Of a DNA stretch of 64,000 nt, positions 44,830-54,676 are shown in pieces. The stretch spans positions 3,423,203 to 3,487,202 of the forward strand of contig NZ_JAGINW010000001.1 of NCBI RefSeq assembly GCF_017876405.1. Reading direction: 5' to 3'. The first letter of the stretch is position 1. Each line of letters begins with the position of its first letter. The position numbers and the translations under genes were made by a program. The stretch is from Kibdelosporangium banguiense (GTDB lineage: Bacteria > Actinomycetota > Actinomycetes > Mycobacteriales > Pseudonocardiaceae). The notes beneath the pieces are model-generated. The model was not told the DNA's origin, did not search any database, and worked only from the letters and a program-made list of their open reading frames with translations.

Positions 44830-45618
44830 ATGAGGCGACCGTTCCGTGTCCTGTTATGCCTTGCGGCTACTGCCCTTGGCTTCACCACACTGTCCGCGCC
44901 GGCCTATGCGGCGGCCGAGAACTATGTGGCTCTTGGAGATTCCTACTCATCCGGTGTCGGCACCGGCGGCACCTACAGCGGCGGTAGCTGCAAACGCAGC
45001 ACCAATGCGTACCCGCGGTTGTGGGCCAACACCCACGCACCGGCGTCGTTCAATTTCATCGCGTGTTCCGGCGCGAAGACCGCTGACGTGCTGAACAGCC
45101 AGGTCAGTGCGCTCAGTGCGAGTACATCACTGGTGACCATCTCGATCGGCGGCAATGACGCCGGCTTTGTCGACGTGATCACGACATGCACATTGGGCAG
45201 TGATTCCACTTGTACCAATCGGGTGAATCAGGCCAAGACGTTCGCGCAGAACGAACTGCCTGCCCGGTTGGACAACGTCTACAACCAGATCAAACAACGC
45301 GCACCCTCGGCGAGGGTGGTCGTGCTCGGCTATCCGCGGTTCTACAAGGTGCCCGGCTCCTGCAGTGTGGGCCTGTCGGACACCAAACGGTCCGCGATCA
45401 ACAGCGGTGCGGACACCCTCGCCCAGGTGACCGCGGCGCGAGTGGCGGCGGCCGGATTCACGTTCGTCGACATCCGTAACGCTTGGACAGGGCATGAGAT
45501 CTGCTCGGGCGACCTGTGGCTCAACAGCCTCACATGGCCCGTCGAAGAGTCCTATCACCCCAACAAGAACGGCCAGGCCAGGGGCTACCTGCCGGCCCTG
45601 ACCGCGATCACCGGCTGA
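44830..45618 (+). CDS. Secreted SGNH-family lipase/esterase
   Basis: 262 aa. Sec signal peptide (MRRPFRVLLCLAATALGFTT then LSAPAYA), mature part starting AENYVALGDSYSSG (block I with the catalytic Ser), ISIGGNDAGFVD (block III), and SYHPNKNGQ (Asp/His block V). Several paired cysteines suggest a disulfide-rich extracellular enzyme like streptomycete lipases of this family. Start ATG 44830 with GGAGGG 4 nt before it; an earlier in-frame ATG at 44806 is upstream of the ribosome site. It sits between the TetR gene and the acc operon and ends in its own hairpin, so it is a separate transcription unit. Confidence 0.92.
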   Translation: MRRPFRVLLCLAATALGFTTLSAPAYAAAENYVALGDSYSSGVGTGGTYSGGSCKRSTNAYPRLWANTHAPASFNFIACSGAKTADVLNSQVSALSASTSLVTISIGGNDAGFVDVITTCTLGSDSTCTNRVNQAKTFAQNELPARLDNVYNQIKQRAPSARVVVLGYPRFYKVPGSCSVGLSDTKRSAINSGADTLAQVTAARVAAAGFTFVDIRNAWTGHEICSGDLWLNSLTWPVEESYHPNKNGQARGYLPALTAITG

Positions 45619-45633
45619 TCAACACCCCGACGG

Positions 45634-45651
45634 CCCCGGCTTCGGCCGGGG
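45634..45651 (+). terminator. UUCG-tetraloop terminator of SGNH gene
   Basis: CCCCGGC-TTCG-GCCGGGG, a perfect 7-bp stem with the very stable UUCG loop, followed by TTG. Confidence 0.85.
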
Positions 45652-45671
45652 TTGTCCGGGTGGACGGGCAC

Positions 45672-45714
45672 GTTAGTCAGCGCTAACATTCAGCTTAGGT
45701 TAACGATGACTAAC
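45672..45714. promoter_or_regulatory. Two tandem TetR operator variants before accD1
   Basis: GTTAGTCAGCGCTAAC (45672-45687), two bases different from the TetR-gene operator, and GTTAACGATGACTAAC (45699-45714), keeping only GTTA-8-TAAC. Both lie 12-55 bp before the accD1 start, where a repressor would block transcription. Confidence 0.7.
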
Positions 45715-45725
45715 TTGGGAGCGAG

Positions 45726-47339
45726 ATGGACGCGCCCGTGCTGCGCAGCCAGGCAGACCCGTCGGATGCCGCCTACCAGCGCTACGTGAAAGAGCATGCC
45801 GCGCTGGCCGACGACCTGGGCGAACGGCTGGCCCGAGCGCGCCTGGGCGGCCCGGAGAAGGCTCGCAAGCGGCATGTCGAGCGCGGCAAGCTGCTGCCTC
45901 GCGAGCGGGTGGATTCCCTGCTCGACCCTGGTTCGCCGTTCCTGGAACTTTCTCCGCTAGCCGCAGACGGCATGTACGACGACGAAGCGCCTGCTGCCGG
46001 GATCATCACCGGTGTGGGGCGCGTCTCCGGCCGGGAGTGCGTCATCGTCGCCAACGACGCCACGGTCAAGGGCGGCACGTACTACCCGATGACCGTGAAG
46101 AAGCACTTGCGCGCGCAGGAAGTCGCGCTACACAACAATCTTCCTTGTATCTACCTGGTCGACTCGGGTGGCGCGTTCCTGCCCAAGCAGGACGAGGTCT
46201 TCCCGGATCGCGAGCACTTCGGTCGGATCTTCTTCAACCAGGCCACCATGTCCGCACGCGGCATACCGCAGATCGCTGCCGTGCTGGGCTCCTGTACCGC
46301 CGGTGGCGCGTACGTCCCCGCGATGAGTGACGAAGCGGTGATCGTACGCAACCAGGGCACGATTTTCCTGGGCGGACCTCCGCTGGTGAAGGCCGCGACC
46401 GGCGAGGTCGTCACGGCCGAAGAGCTGGGTGGCGGGGACGTGCACTCTCGCGTCTCGGGTGTGACCGACCACTTGGCTGAGGACGACGCGCACGCGCTGC
46501 GGATCGTCCGGTCGATCGTGTCGACCTTGGGTCCTCGTGTTCCCAAACCTTGGGACCTCGCTCCCGTGGAAGAGCCCGCTGTCGACCCCTTGCAGCTGTA
46601 CGGCGTCGTGCCCACCGACTCACGAACCCCTTATGACGTAAGGGAAGTCATCGCTCGGGTGGTCGACGGCAGCAAGTTCCGCGAGTTCAAGCGGGAGTAC
46701 GGAAACACGCTTATAACAGGGTTTGCGCGAATTCACGGCCACCCGGTCGGCATCATCGCCAATAACGGTGTCCTGTTCGGAGAGTCCGCGCTCAAGGGCG
46801 CACACTTCATCGAACTGTGCGACAAGCGCCGGATTCCTTTGGTGTTCCTGCAGAACATCACCGGGTTCATGGTCGGCCGGGACTACGAGGCGGGCGGCAT
46901 CGCCAAGCACGGCGCCAAGATGGTCACCGCCGTGGCGTGTGCCCGGGTGCCGAAGTTCACTGTGGTCATCGGCGGATCGTTCGGCGCCGGCAACTACTCC
47001 ATGTGTGGCCGGGCGTATTCGCCGCGGTTCCTGTGGATGTGGCCGAACGCCCGGATCTCGGTGATGGGCGGCGAGCAGGCCGCGTCGGTGCTCGCGACCG
47101 TGCGCCGCGACCAGATCGAGGGCAGCGGCGGCGACTGGCCGGCCGCGGACGAAGAGGCGTTCAAGGACCCGATCCGCCAGCAGTACGAGGACCAGGGCAA
47201 CCCGTACTACTCGACCGCGCGGCTCTGGGACGACGGCGTGATCGATCCAGGCGACACCAGGACCGTGCTCGGGCTGGCCCTGTCGGTGGCCGCGAACGCG
47301 GAACTCGAAGAAGCCGGCTACGGCGTTTTCCGGATGTGA
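45726..47339 (+). CDS. accD1: Acyl-CoA carboxylase beta subunit, methylcrotonyl-CoA type
   Basis: Carboxyltransferase subunit of a biotin enzyme, 537 aa, cytosolic. The layout matches 3-methylcrotonyl-CoA carboxylase of leucine breakdown and mycobacterial AccD1: [40 protein letters not shown] (first oxyanion region) and [18 protein letters not shown] (second). The start ATG 45726 has GGGAGCGAG just before it. It is followed 5 bp later by the alpha subunit and then by an acyl-CoA dehydrogenase, the order accD1-accA1-fadE19 also seen in Mycobacterium. Substrate could also be another short branched acyl-CoA. Confidence 0.92.
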   Translation: MDAPVLRSQADPSDAAYQRYVKEHAALADDLGERLARARLGGPEKARKRHVERGKLLPRERVDSLLDPGSPFLELSPLAADGMYDDEAPAAGIITGVGRVSGRECVIVANDATVKGGTYYPMTVKKHLRAQEVALHNNLPCIYLVDSGGAFLPKQDEVFPDREHFGRIFFNQATMSARGIPQIAAVLGSCTAGGAYVPAMSDEAVIVRNQGTIFLGGPPLVKAATGEVVTAEELGGGDVHSRVSGVTDHLAEDDAHALRIVRSIVSTLGPRVPKPWDLAPVEEPAVDPLQLYGVVPTDSRTPYDVREVIARVVDGSKFREFKREYGNTLITGFARIHGHPVGIIANNGVLFGESALKGAHFIELCDKRRIPLVFLQNITGFMVGRDYEAGGIAKHGAKMVTAVACARVPKFTVVIGGSFGAGNYSMCGRAYSPRFLWMWPNARISVMGGEQAASVLATVRRDQIEGSGGDWPAADEEAFKDPIRQQYEDQGNPYYSTARLWDDGVIDPGDTRTVLGLALSVAANAELEEAGYGVFRM

Positions 47340-47344
47340 GGCAG

Positions 47345-49303
47345 ATGTTCCAGCGAGTCCTGATCGCCAACCGCGGCGAGATCGCGGTCCGGATCACCCG
47401 GACCCTGGCGCGGCTCGGCGTGCGCTCCATCGCGGTCTACAGCGACGCGGACGCCGGCGCCCGGCACGTGCTCGAAGCCGACACCGCGGTCCGCATTGGC
47501 CCGGCCGCGGCCCGGGAGAGCTACCTTTCGATCCCACGGATCATCGCCGCCGCCAGGGAAGCCGGCGCCCAGGCGATCCACCCCGGCTACGGCTTCCTGG
47601 CCGAGAACGTGGACTTCGCGCGGGCTTGTGAAGAGGCCGGGCTGGTGTTCATCGGCCCGCCGACCGGCGCGATCGAGGCGATGGGCGACAAGATCCGCGC
47701 CAAGCAGACCGTGATGGCCGCGGGTGTTCCGGTTGTTCCCGGCCGGACCGAGCCGGGCATGACCGACACGGACCTGGTCGAGGCGGCCGCCGAGATCGGT
47801 TTCCCGGTGCTGCTCAAGCCTTCCGCCGGCGGTGGCGGCAAGGGAATGCGCCTGGTCACCGAGGTGACGCAGCTTCGGGCGGCGATCGAGTCGGCCCGGC
47901 GGGAAGCGCGGGGCTCGTTCGGCGACGACACTTTGCTGATCGAGCGATTCGTGCAGCGGCCTCGTCACATCGAGATCCAGGTGCTCGCCGACGCGCACGG
48001 CAACGTGATCCATCTTGGTGAGCGCGAGTGCAGCCTGCAGCGCAGGCACCAGAAGATCATCGAAGAGGCGCCGTCGCCTGTGCTCGACGCCGAGACACGG
48101 GCCCGGATGGGCGCTGCCGCAGTCGATGCGGCCCGTGCGGTCGGCTACACCGGTGCGGGGACCGTGGAATGCATTGTCTCCGCGGACCGGCCGGACGAGT
48201 TCTTCTTCATGGAGATGAACACCCGGCTGCAGGTCGAGCACCCGGTGACCGAGCTGGTGACCGGCCTTGACCTGGTCGAATGGCAGCTCCGGGTGGCCGC
48301 GGGCGAGCCTCTGGGGGTGTCGCAGGAGCAGGTCGAGCTCACCGGGCACGCCATCGAGGCCCGGGTCTACGCCGAAGACCCCGCACGGGACTTCCTGCCG
48401 ACCGGCGGGACCGTGCTGGACATCGCGGAACCTGTGGACGTACGCGTCGATTCCGGTCTGCGCGTGGGAACCGAGGTCGGCTCGAACTACGACCCGATGC
48501 TGGCCAAGGTGATCGCCTGGGCGCCGACCCGGGAAGCCGCCCTGGGCAGGCTTTCGGCGGCGCTGGCGGACACGGCTGTGCTCGGCGTCGGCACGAACGT
48601 GGCCTACCTGAGGGACTTGCTGCACGATCCGGACGTGCTGGCCGGGCGGCTCGACACCCAGCTCGTGGAGCGGCGCGGCAAGTTCACCCAGTCGACTCCC
48701 GACCATGTCTTCGCCGCCGCGGCACTCGACGATCTGCTTGCGCTGCAACCCAATGGCCCGGTTGTCGACCCGTGGGACGTGCCCAGCGGCTGGCGAATCG
48801 GCGCGCATGCGGGCTTCTCGGTCCGGTTCGACTCCGGTGACCGGCAGGTGACTGTCCGGGTTGTCGGCGACCAGGTGACTGTCGGCGACGCGGCTCCTGT
48901 ACAGGCGTCCGCTTCCGTCGAGGATTCGTTGCTACGGCTGACTTTCGACGGCCGGACGCACAAGTATCGCCGCGCCAGGGCCGGTTGCGTGCTCTGGCTC
49001 GCCGAAGACGGCTTCACCTGGTCGATCGCCGAGCACTCGCTGCTGGAGGAATCCACGGCTTCCGGTACCGCTGGCGGGCCGGTGACCAGCCCGATGCCCG
49101 GCACTGTGCTGGTGGTCAAGGCCGTGCAGGGCGACCGCGTCACCGCGGGAACGCCGTTGCTGGTGGTCGAGGCGATGAAGATGGAACACACCATCACCGC
49201 GCCAGTCGACGGCGTGCTCACCGAGCTGCATGTCCAAGCGGGCCAACAGGTCACGCTCAACCAACCACTCGCCCTGGTGACCCCAGAGGAGATGACGACA
49301 TGA
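47345..49303 (+). CDS. accA1: Acyl-CoA carboxylase alpha subunit (biotin carboxylase plus biotin carrier)
   Basis: 652 aa. Biotin carboxylase at about residues 1-445 ([23 protein letters not shown]-grasp [14 protein letters not shown] and [15 protein letters not shown]), a linker domain of about 120 residues, and a C-terminal biotin carrier domain at about 580-650 with the biotinylated Lys in [13 protein letters not shown] 47345 lies 5 bp after accD1. It overlaps the dehydrogenase start (ATGA). This alpha/beta pair would carboxylate 3-methylcrotonyl-CoA, with the biotin carrier fused as in AccA1-type proteins. Confidence 0.93.
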   Translation: MFQRVLIANRGEIAVRITRTLARLGVRSIAVYSDADAGARHVLEADTAVRIGPAAARESYLSIPRIIAAAREAGAQAIHPGYGFLAENVDFARACEEAGLVFIGPPTGAIEAMGDKIRAKQTVMAAGVPVVPGRTEPGMTDTDLVEAAAEIGFPVLLKPSAGGGGKGMRLVTEVTQLRAAIESARREARGSFGDDTLLIERFVQRPRHIEIQVLADAHGNVIHLGERECSLQRRHQKIIEEAPSPVLDAETRARMGAAAVDAARAVGYTGAGTVECIVSADRPDEFFFMEMNTRLQVEHPVTELVTGLDLVEWQLRVAAGEPLGVSQEQVELTGHAIEARVYAEDPARDFLPTGGTVLDIAEPVDVRVDSGLRVGTEVGSNYDPMLAKVIAWAPTREAALGRLSAALADTAVLGVGTNVAYLRDLLHDPDVLAGRLDTQLVERRGKFTQSTPDHVFAAAALDDLLALQPNGPVVDPWDVPSGWRIGAHAGFSVRFDSGDRQVTVRVVGDQVTVGDAAPVQASASVEDSLLRLTFDGRTHKYRRARAGCVLWLAEDGFTWSIAEHSLLEESTASGTAGGPVTSPMPGTVLVVKAVQGDRVTAGTPLLVVEAMKMEHTITAPVDGVLTELHVQAGQQVTLNQPLALVTPEEMTT

Positions 49304-50463
49304 TCGACTTCAGGCTCGAGGAGGAGCACGAAGCGCTGCGCAAGACCGTGCAGGAGTTCGCGCGGGAAGAGATCGCGCCGGTCATCGGCGAGTACTACGA
49401 GCGCTGCGAGTTCCCGTACGACATCGTCGCCAAGATGGCCCGGATGGGCCTGTTCGGCCTGCCGTTCCCGGAGTCCGTGGGTGGTATGGGCGGCGACTAC
49501 TTCACCTTGTGCATCGCGTTGGAGGAGCTGGCGCGCGTCGACTCGTCGGTCGCGATCACGCTGGAGGCCGGCGTTTCCCTTGGCGCGATGCCGATCTACC
49601 GCTTCGGCAACGACGAGCAGAAGGCCGAATGGCTGCCCAAGCTGGTGTCCGGCGAGATGCTCGGCGCCTTCGGACTGACCGAGCCGGGCGGCGGTTCCGA
49701 CGCGGGTGCGACCCGGACCACCGCCCGCCGCGACGGCGACAGCTGGATCATCAACGGCACCAAGGCGTTCATCACCAACTCCGGTACCGACATCACCGGC
49801 CTGGTCACAGTCACGGCGGTGACCGGCGAGAATGACGGCCGCAAGCAGATCTCCGCGATCATCGTCCCATCCGGCACACCAGGGTTCTCGGTCTCCAAGA
49901 AGTACTCGAAGGTCGGCTGGAGTGCCTCGGACACCCGGGAACTGTCTTTCCAGGACTGCGTTGTCCCCGCGGAGAACCTGCTGGGTCAGAAAGGTCGCGG
50001 TTACGCCCAGTTCCTGTCCACTTTGGATGAGGGCCGGATCGCGATCGCCGCGGTGTCGGTGGGGCTCGCACAGGGCTGTGTGGACGAGTGCGTGCGGTAC
50101 GTCAAGGAGCGCGAGGCGTTCGGCCACAAGATCGGCGAGTACCAGGCGATCCAGTTCAAGATCGCCGACATGGAGGCCCGCACCCACGTCGCCCGCCTGG
50201 CCTACTACGAGGCCGCGGCCCGGATGCTGCGCAACGAGCCGTTCAAGCGTCAGGCTGCGATCGCCAAACTGGTCTCCTCCGAAGCGGCCATGGACAATGC
50301 CCGCGACGCCACGCAGATCTTCGGCGGCTACGGCTTCATGAACGAGTACCCGGTCGGCCGGTTCTACCGGGACGCCAAGATCCTCGAGATCGGTGAGGGC
50401 ACCAGCGAGGTCCAGCGCATGCTCATCGCCCGTGACCTGGGTCTGGCCCGCCCCTGGCAGTAG
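49300..50463 (+). CDS. Acyl-CoA dehydrogenase, isovaleryl-CoA type
   Basis: 387 aa FAD enzyme, third gene of the operon, ATG 49300 overlapping accA1 stop. N-terminal helical domain, FAD/substrate block [20 protein letters not shown], and a C-terminal helical domain with [20 protein letters not shown] and the end motif [19 protein letters not shown]. Its place after a methylcrotonyl-CoA carboxylase supports isovaleryl-CoA dehydrogenase in leucine catabolism, the step before the carboxylase. The alternative is another short-chain acyl-CoA. A hydratase (LiuC) and HMG-CoA lyase are not in the window. Confidence 0.92.
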   Translation: MIDFRLEEEHEALRKTVQEFAREEIAPVIGEYYERCEFPYDIVAKMARMGLFGLPFPESVGGMGGDYFTLCIALEELARVDSSVAITLEAGVSLGAMPIYRFGNDEQKAEWLPKLVSGEMLGAFGLTEPGGGSDAGATRTTARRDGDSWIINGTKAFITNSGTDITGLVTVTAVTGENDGRKQISAIIVPSGTPGFSVSKKYSKVGWSASDTRELSFQDCVVPAENLLGQKGRGYAQFLSTLDEGRIAIAAVSVGLAQGCVDECVRYVKEREAFGHKIGEYQAIQFKIADMEARTHVARLAYYEAAARMLRNEPFKRQAAIAKLVSSEAAMDNARDATQIFGGYGFMNEYPVGRFYRDAKILEIGEGTSEVQRMLIARDLGLARPWQ

Positions 50464-50492
50464 AAACAAGGGCTCCCTCCGGGGCATCCCTG

Positions 50493-51158
50493 ATGATGCG
50501 TGGCCCGGTCGCGCGCGACGCTGTGCCCATGGCAAGCAGTGTGCTCGACCGGGGTGAGACCATCACGCCGTTACGTATCCCGACCGCCGCGGGGACTTTC
50601 GACGCGGTCGCCGCCGGTCCGTGCAACGGCCGCAAAGTGCTGTTGCTGCACGGCTTCCCGCAGTCCGGTATCGCTTGGAAGGGCCAGTTGCAGGCGCTGG
50701 CCAGGGCTGGATACCGGGCTGTCGCGCCGGATCAGCGTGGATATTCGCCGGACGTACGGCCCCTGGCGGTCGAGGACTATTGGCTGGACTACGCCGTCGA
50801 CGATGTCGTCGCGATGGCGGACGCGCTTGGCTGGTACCGCTTCGACCTGGTCGGCCAGGACTGGGGCGCGGCGGTGGGGTGGATCGCGGCAGCGCGGTAT
50901 ACGCACCGGGTGCGCACGCTGGCCACGGTGTCGTTGCCCAGGCCAGGGCCGCAGCCGATTCCTGAGGACAGCCAGGCGCTGGAGTCGGCGCTCAACTGGT
51001 ATCGCGCCAACGACTTTCTCGGGTACGGCCACCGCGTCACGGTTCCTACGCTGTTCATCGCCGACAATGCACCCGATTGGGTCACCGGCCCGTATCAGTG
51101 GGAACAGTTTTCGCCCGGTATTTCCGAACTGTTGCTGAGTCACCTCGGCAGGTTCTAA
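50493..51158 (+). CDS. Shortened epoxide hydrolase/dehalogenase-like alpha/beta hydrolase, probably inactive
   Basis: 221 aa, well below the roughly 280-300 aa of the family. HGFPQSGIAWKGQL gives the oxyanion region and LVGQDWGAAVGWIA gives Asp123 as the nucleophile, as in epoxide hydrolases and haloalkane dehalogenases. After SLPRPGPQP the usual cap domain is missing. The terminal region runs WVTGPYQWEQFSPGISELLL, without the GHW-type catalytic His. The frame is intact, so in-frame deletions are more likely than a sequencing error. Start uncertain (ATG 50493, 50496 or 50529). It follows the leucine operon by 29 bp. Confidence 0.75.
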   Translation: MMRGPVARDAVPMASSVLDRGETITPLRIPTAAGTFDAVAAGPCNGRKVLLLHGFPQSGIAWKGQLQALARAGYRAVAPDQRGYSPDVRPLAVEDYWLDYAVDDVVAMADALGWYRFDLVGQDWGAAVGWIAAARYTHRVRTLATVSLPRPGPQPIPEDSQALESALNWYRANDFLGYGHRVTVPTLFIADNAPDWVTGPYQWEQFSPGISELLLSHLGRF

Positions 51159-51169
51159 CGTCCTGAGGC

Positions 51170-51991
51170 ATGAAGCGCTCTGGGTGGATCGTCGTATTCG
51201 CGCTGTTGGCCAGTCTGGTGATGCCGTTGCCGGCCTCTGCGGCCGGCCGCACTCCAGGCGATTGCACGGCCGCGCTGGACTGCACGGCGGCCGAGATCAA
51301 TCTGATGTCCATGGACGACCGGCTGGAGTTCGTCCGGCTCATGCAAAGCGGTCCGGGCGCGCAACTGGACGCGACCGACCGGTGGCGCAACATCGAGGGC
51401 GTGATCACGTTCTTCCGCGACCACAACATGGGCGCGCCGGGAACGTGGGTGTCCTACGTGGACTCCGGGATTGTCGAGGGGGTCGAACGCGGGATCGCGA
51501 TCGCGCTCGGCCGTTCGCAGGACGAGTTCGGCAACCCGGGTTCGCGCAAATGGGCGACATATCTGACGAAGTTGCACGCCGGGCAGCTGACCGTACGCAA
51601 CGTGCACGACAAAGCGTGGGGTGAAGCCGAACAGGCGTCGACCGATCACGGTGTGGTGCTCGCGGAGCGCGTTCACAAGATCAAGCCGACCGCCGTGGAG
51701 CGCCGGTTCTTCCTGTTCTCCGAGTTCTACCGGTGGACGCTGCGTAACCGGCCGGCCGCGCTGGACCTGCTGGCCGTCTACGGCGGACTGATCCACCCCG
51801 ACCTGGCCCGCCAGCGGGTGCCGTTCCTGGACTGGTTCACCGATGTGGGCAACCCCGTGCCGTCCCGCAAGGGCTGCGAGCTCGCCTACGCTTTCGCCCG
51901 TTTGGACCCGATTGCCGGGTTGTTCACCACGGTGGACCTGCTTCTGGCCTATATACCCGACCTCTTCAGGGAGTACCGCGCGGCGGCGTAG
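51170..51991 (+). CDS. Secreted protein of unknown function
   Basis: 273 aa. Clear Sec signal peptide (MKRSGWIVVFALLASLVMPL, then PASA cleavage) and two early cysteines (GDCTAALDCTAAEINLMS). The mature part is mostly alpha-helical, with a central HAGQLTVRNVHDKAW and a late GCELAYAFARLDPIAGLF. No catalytic motif is recognised and no similarity comes to mind. It starts 11 bp after the shortened hydrolase and 51 bp before the FAD oxidase, so it may be transcribed with them. Function cannot be stated. Confidence 0.75.
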   Translation: MKRSGWIVVFALLASLVMPLPASAAGRTPGDCTAALDCTAAEINLMSMDDRLEFVRLMQSGPGAQLDATDRWRNIEGVITFFRDHNMGAPGTWVSYVDSGIVEGVERGIAIALGRSQDEFGNPGSRKWATYLTKLHAGQLTVRNVHDKAWGEAEQASTDHGVVLAERVHKIKPTAVERRFFLFSEFYRWTLRNRPAALDLLAVYGGLIHPDLARQRVPFLDWFTDVGNPVPSRKGCELAYAFARLDPIAGLFTTVDLLLAYIPDLFREYRAAA

Positions 51992-52041
51992 CTGGAAAAT
52001 CACGCTGCTGAGTCGATCGGGGCGGCATAGCATCGGTTGTC

Positions 52042-53376
52042 ATGGGCAACCATGCCGTGATGAGCCATGAGCGGGCAGCGGCCGCTCTACGCGATCAGTA
52101 CGCGGCGCTCCCGCCGGGGGCGCCCGTACGGCTGGGCAAGACCACCTCGAATCTGTTCCGCTTCCGCGATCCGGCCACGCGGACGCTGGACGTCAGTGAG
52201 TTCGCCGGTGTCCTGAGTATCGACGCCGAGGCGCGGACGGCCGACGTCGGCGGGATGACCACCTACGAGCAGCTCGTCGACGCCACGCTGCCGTACGGGC
52301 TGATGCCGTTGGTGGTTCCCCAGCTCAAGACCATCACGCTCGGTGGTGCGGTGGCCGGCCTGGGCATCGAGTCGACGTCGTTCCGCAACGGGCTGCCGCA
52401 CGAATCCGTGCTGGAGATGGAGATCCTCACCGGAGACGGCCGGATTGTCCGGTTGGACCGGGATGACGAACGCTTTCGTGGCTTTCCCAACTCGTACGGC
52501 ACGCTCGGCTACGCGCTGCGGCTGAAAATCGAGCTCGAACCCGTGCTGCCGTATGTCGAGCTACGGCACGTGAAGTTCGATGATCCGACGGACATCACTG
52601 CGATCGCACAACGTCCCGACGTGGATTTCCTGGACGGCACGGTGTTCGGGCCGGACGAGCAGTACCTGACCTTGGGTCGATTTGTCGACAAACCAACGCA
52701 TCGGCCGAGTGACTACCAGGGCCAGGAGATCTTCTACAAATCGATCCGGGAGCGGTCGGCCGACCTGCTGACAGTGCGGGACTACCTGTGGCGCTGGGAC
52801 ACCGACTGGTTCTGGTGCTCCCGGGCGTTCGGCGTGCAGCACCCGGTTGTGCGTCGCCTGTGGCCCAAGCGGTACCTGCGCTCGGACGTCTACCGCAAGA
52901 TCGTCGCACTGGACCGCCGATACCGGATCACCGAACGGATCGGCCGGGCAAGCGGCGCGGCCGCCCGCGAACCGGTGATCCAGGACGTCGAGATCCCGCT
53001 CGACCGGCTCGCGGAGTTCCTCGAGTTCTTCCACCGGGACATCGGCATCAGCCCGGTCTGGCTGTGCCCGATCAAGCTGCGCGACCGGCGCACCTGGCCG
53101 CTGTACCCGATGGACCCCGGCACGTTGTACGTCAACGTCGGCTTCTGGGCGACCGTCCCGCTGGCGCCCGGTGAACCGGCAGGCACGCACAACCGCATGA
53201 TCGAGCGGGTCGTCACCGAGCTCGGCGGCCACAAGTCGTTGTACTCGGAGTCCTTCTACTCCCAGGAGGACTTCTGGCGGTTGTACAACGGAGAGCGCTA
53301 TCGCGCCCTCAAGCGTGAGTTCGATCCGGACGGTCGGTTGCCCGGCCTCTACGACAAGTGCGTGCGAGGTAGTTGA
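52042..53376 (+). CDS. tmsA: FAD-linked oxidoreductase, TmsA-like (10-methyl fatty acid reductase)
   Basis: 444 aa. Vanillyl-alcohol-oxidase-type FAD domain at about residues 25-190: VLSIDAEARTADVGGMTTYE, PYGLMPLVVPQLKTITLGGA and VAGLGIESTSFRNGLPHESV. The C-terminal part resembles the DHCR24-like reductases. Its stop overlaps the next start (TGATG), a cyclopropane-synthase-type methyltransferase. Such a pair makes 10-methyl branched (tuberculostearic-type) acids: the methyltransferase makes a 10-methylene chain, this enzyme reduces it. The role is inferred from this pairing. Start ATG 52042 or ATG 52060 (MSHERAAAALRDQY). Confidence 0.8.
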   Translation: MGNHAVMSHERAAAALRDQYAALPPGAPVRLGKTTSNLFRFRDPATRTLDVSEFAGVLSIDAEARTADVGGMTTYEQLVDATLPYGLMPLVVPQLKTITLGGAVAGLGIESTSFRNGLPHESVLEMEILTGDGRIVRLDRDDERFRGFPNSYGTLGYALRLKIELEPVLPYVELRHVKFDDPTDITAIAQRPDVDFLDGTVFGPDEQYLTLGRFVDKPTHRPSDYQGQEIFYKSIRERSADLLTVRDYLWRWDTDWFWCSRAFGVQHPVVRRLWPKRYLRSDVYRKIVALDRRYRITERIGRASGAAAREPVIQDVEIPLDRLAEFLEFFHRDIGISPVWLCPIKLRDRRTWPLYPMDPGTLYVNVGFWATVPLAPGEPAGTHNRMIERVVTELGGHKSLYSESFYSQEDFWRLYNGERYRALKREFDPDGRLPGLYDKCVRGS

Positions 53377-54608
53377 TGCGAATCGCTGAAGCCATTCAAG
53401 AGATGACCGGTCCTGGTGTGCCGGTCGAGTTCATCGCCTACGACGGCAGCCGGTCTGGCACCCGGGACGCCGACGTACGAGTGGAGGTGCGCTCGCCGCT
53501 GGCGTTGTCGCACATCGCCTCTTCGCCCAACCAACTCGGTCTGGTGCGGGCGTACGTGACCGGTGCGCTGGAGATCGTCGGCGACATGTACACCGCATTG
53601 GCCACATTCCCGGAAATGTCACCGCGCAAGCTCTCCGCCTCGCTGCTGATGAAGGTGGCCACCAAGCTCGCGGTCGCCAAGGTGCTCTGGCCCACCAGAC
53701 CGCCGGCCGAGGAGTCACGGCTGTCAGGCAGACGGCACTCACGCCAGCGGGACGCGGTCGCGATCTCGCACCACTACGACGTGTCCAACCAGTTCTATGA
53801 GTGGGTGCTCGGTCCTTCGATGGCGTACACATGCGCCGTCTACGAAACCGAGAACACCTCCCTTGAGGACGCCCAGTACGCCAAATTCGACCTGGTGGCG
53901 CGGAAACTCGCGCTGCAGCCCGGCATGCGGCTGCTCGACGTGGGTTGCGGCTGGGGCGGCATGGTCATTCACGCCGCCAAGTACTACGGCGTCCGTGCCC
54001 TGGGCGTCACCCTCTCGGCCAACCAGGCCGAGTGGGCACAGAAACGGATCGCCCAGGAAGGCCTCGGCGATCTCGCGGAAGTCCGGCACCTGGACTACCG
54101 CGGCGTCTTCGAGTCGGACTTCGACGCGATCAGTTCGATCGGCCTGACCGAGCACATCGGCGAGGCCAACCTGGCCTCGTACTTCGAGATGCTCTACTCG
54201 AAGCTGTGCGCAGGCGGGCGGCTGCTGAACCACTGCATCACCCGTTCGGACAACCTGCAGGACGCCCGGACCGAGAACTTCATCAACCGATACGTCTTCC
54301 CGGACGGCGAACTGCTCGGCCCGGGCCGGATCATCACCCAGATGAACGACACCGGCTTCGAGGTCCGCCACGAGGAGAACCTCCGCGAGCACTACGCACT
54401 CACACTCGCCGCGTGGGGCGAGAACCTCGAACGCCACTGGACCGAAGCCGTCCGCGAGGTCGGCCCGCACAAGGCCCGCGTCTGGCGGCTCTACATGGCC
54501 GGCTCGCGCCTCGGCTTCGAACGCAACGAGATCCAGCTGCACCAGGTCCTCGGCGTCAAACTCGACAACCAGGGCCGCTCCGGCTTCCCCCTCCGCCCCA
54601 CCTGGTGA
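53376..54608 (+). CDS. tmsB: Cyclopropane-synthase-type fatty acid methyltransferase, TmsB-like
   Basis: 410 aa SAM-dependent lipid methyltransferase acting on unsaturated acyl chains of phospholipids. N-terminal domain of about 130 residues, then HHYDVSNQFYEWVLGPSMAY, SAM motif LLDVGCGWGGMVIHAAKYYG near residue 188, TLSANQAEWAQKRI, and HLDYRGVFESDFDAISSIGL. ATG 53376 overlaps the preceding stop. The C terminus LHQVLGVKLDNQGRSGFPLR is of the CFA/mycolic methyltransferase family. In actinomycetes with the same flavoprotein partner the product is a 10-methyl fatty acid rather than a cyclopropane. Confidence 0.85.
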   Translation: MRIAEAIQEMTGPGVPVEFIAYDGSRSGTRDADVRVEVRSPLALSHIASSPNQLGLVRAYVTGALEIVGDMYTALATFPEMSPRKLSASLLMKVATKLAVAKVLWPTRPPAEESRLSGRRHSRQRDAVAISHHYDVSNQFYEWVLGPSMAYTCAVYETENTSLEDAQYAKFDLVARKLALQPGMRLLDVGCGWGGMVIHAAKYYGVRALGVTLSANQAEWAQKRIAQEGLGDLAEVRHLDYRGVFESDFDAISSIGLTEHIGEANLASYFEMLYSKLCAGGRLLNHCITRSDNLQDARTENFINRYVFPDGELLGPGRIITQMNDTGFEVRHEENLREHYALTLAAWGENLERHWTEAVREVGPHKARVWRLYMAGSRLGFERNEIQLHQVLGVKLDNQGRSGFPLRPTW

Positions 54609-54617
54609 GGTTGTTTC

Positions 54618-54670
54618 GCCCCCAAAGTGGCTTTCGGAGCGTTGGATGCCCCCAACGCCACTTTGGGGGC
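54618..54670. repeat. Long hairpin downstream of tmsB (terminator or intergenic repeat)
   Basis: Perfect 14-bp arms GCCCCCAAAGTGGC (54618-54631) and GCCACTTTGGGGGC (54657-54670) around a 25-nt loop that itself holds GTTGG/CCAAC. It lies between two convergent genes. It is likely a terminator, and its complexity suggests a genome-wide repeat family. Confidence 0.7.
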
Positions 54671-54676
54671 ACATCT

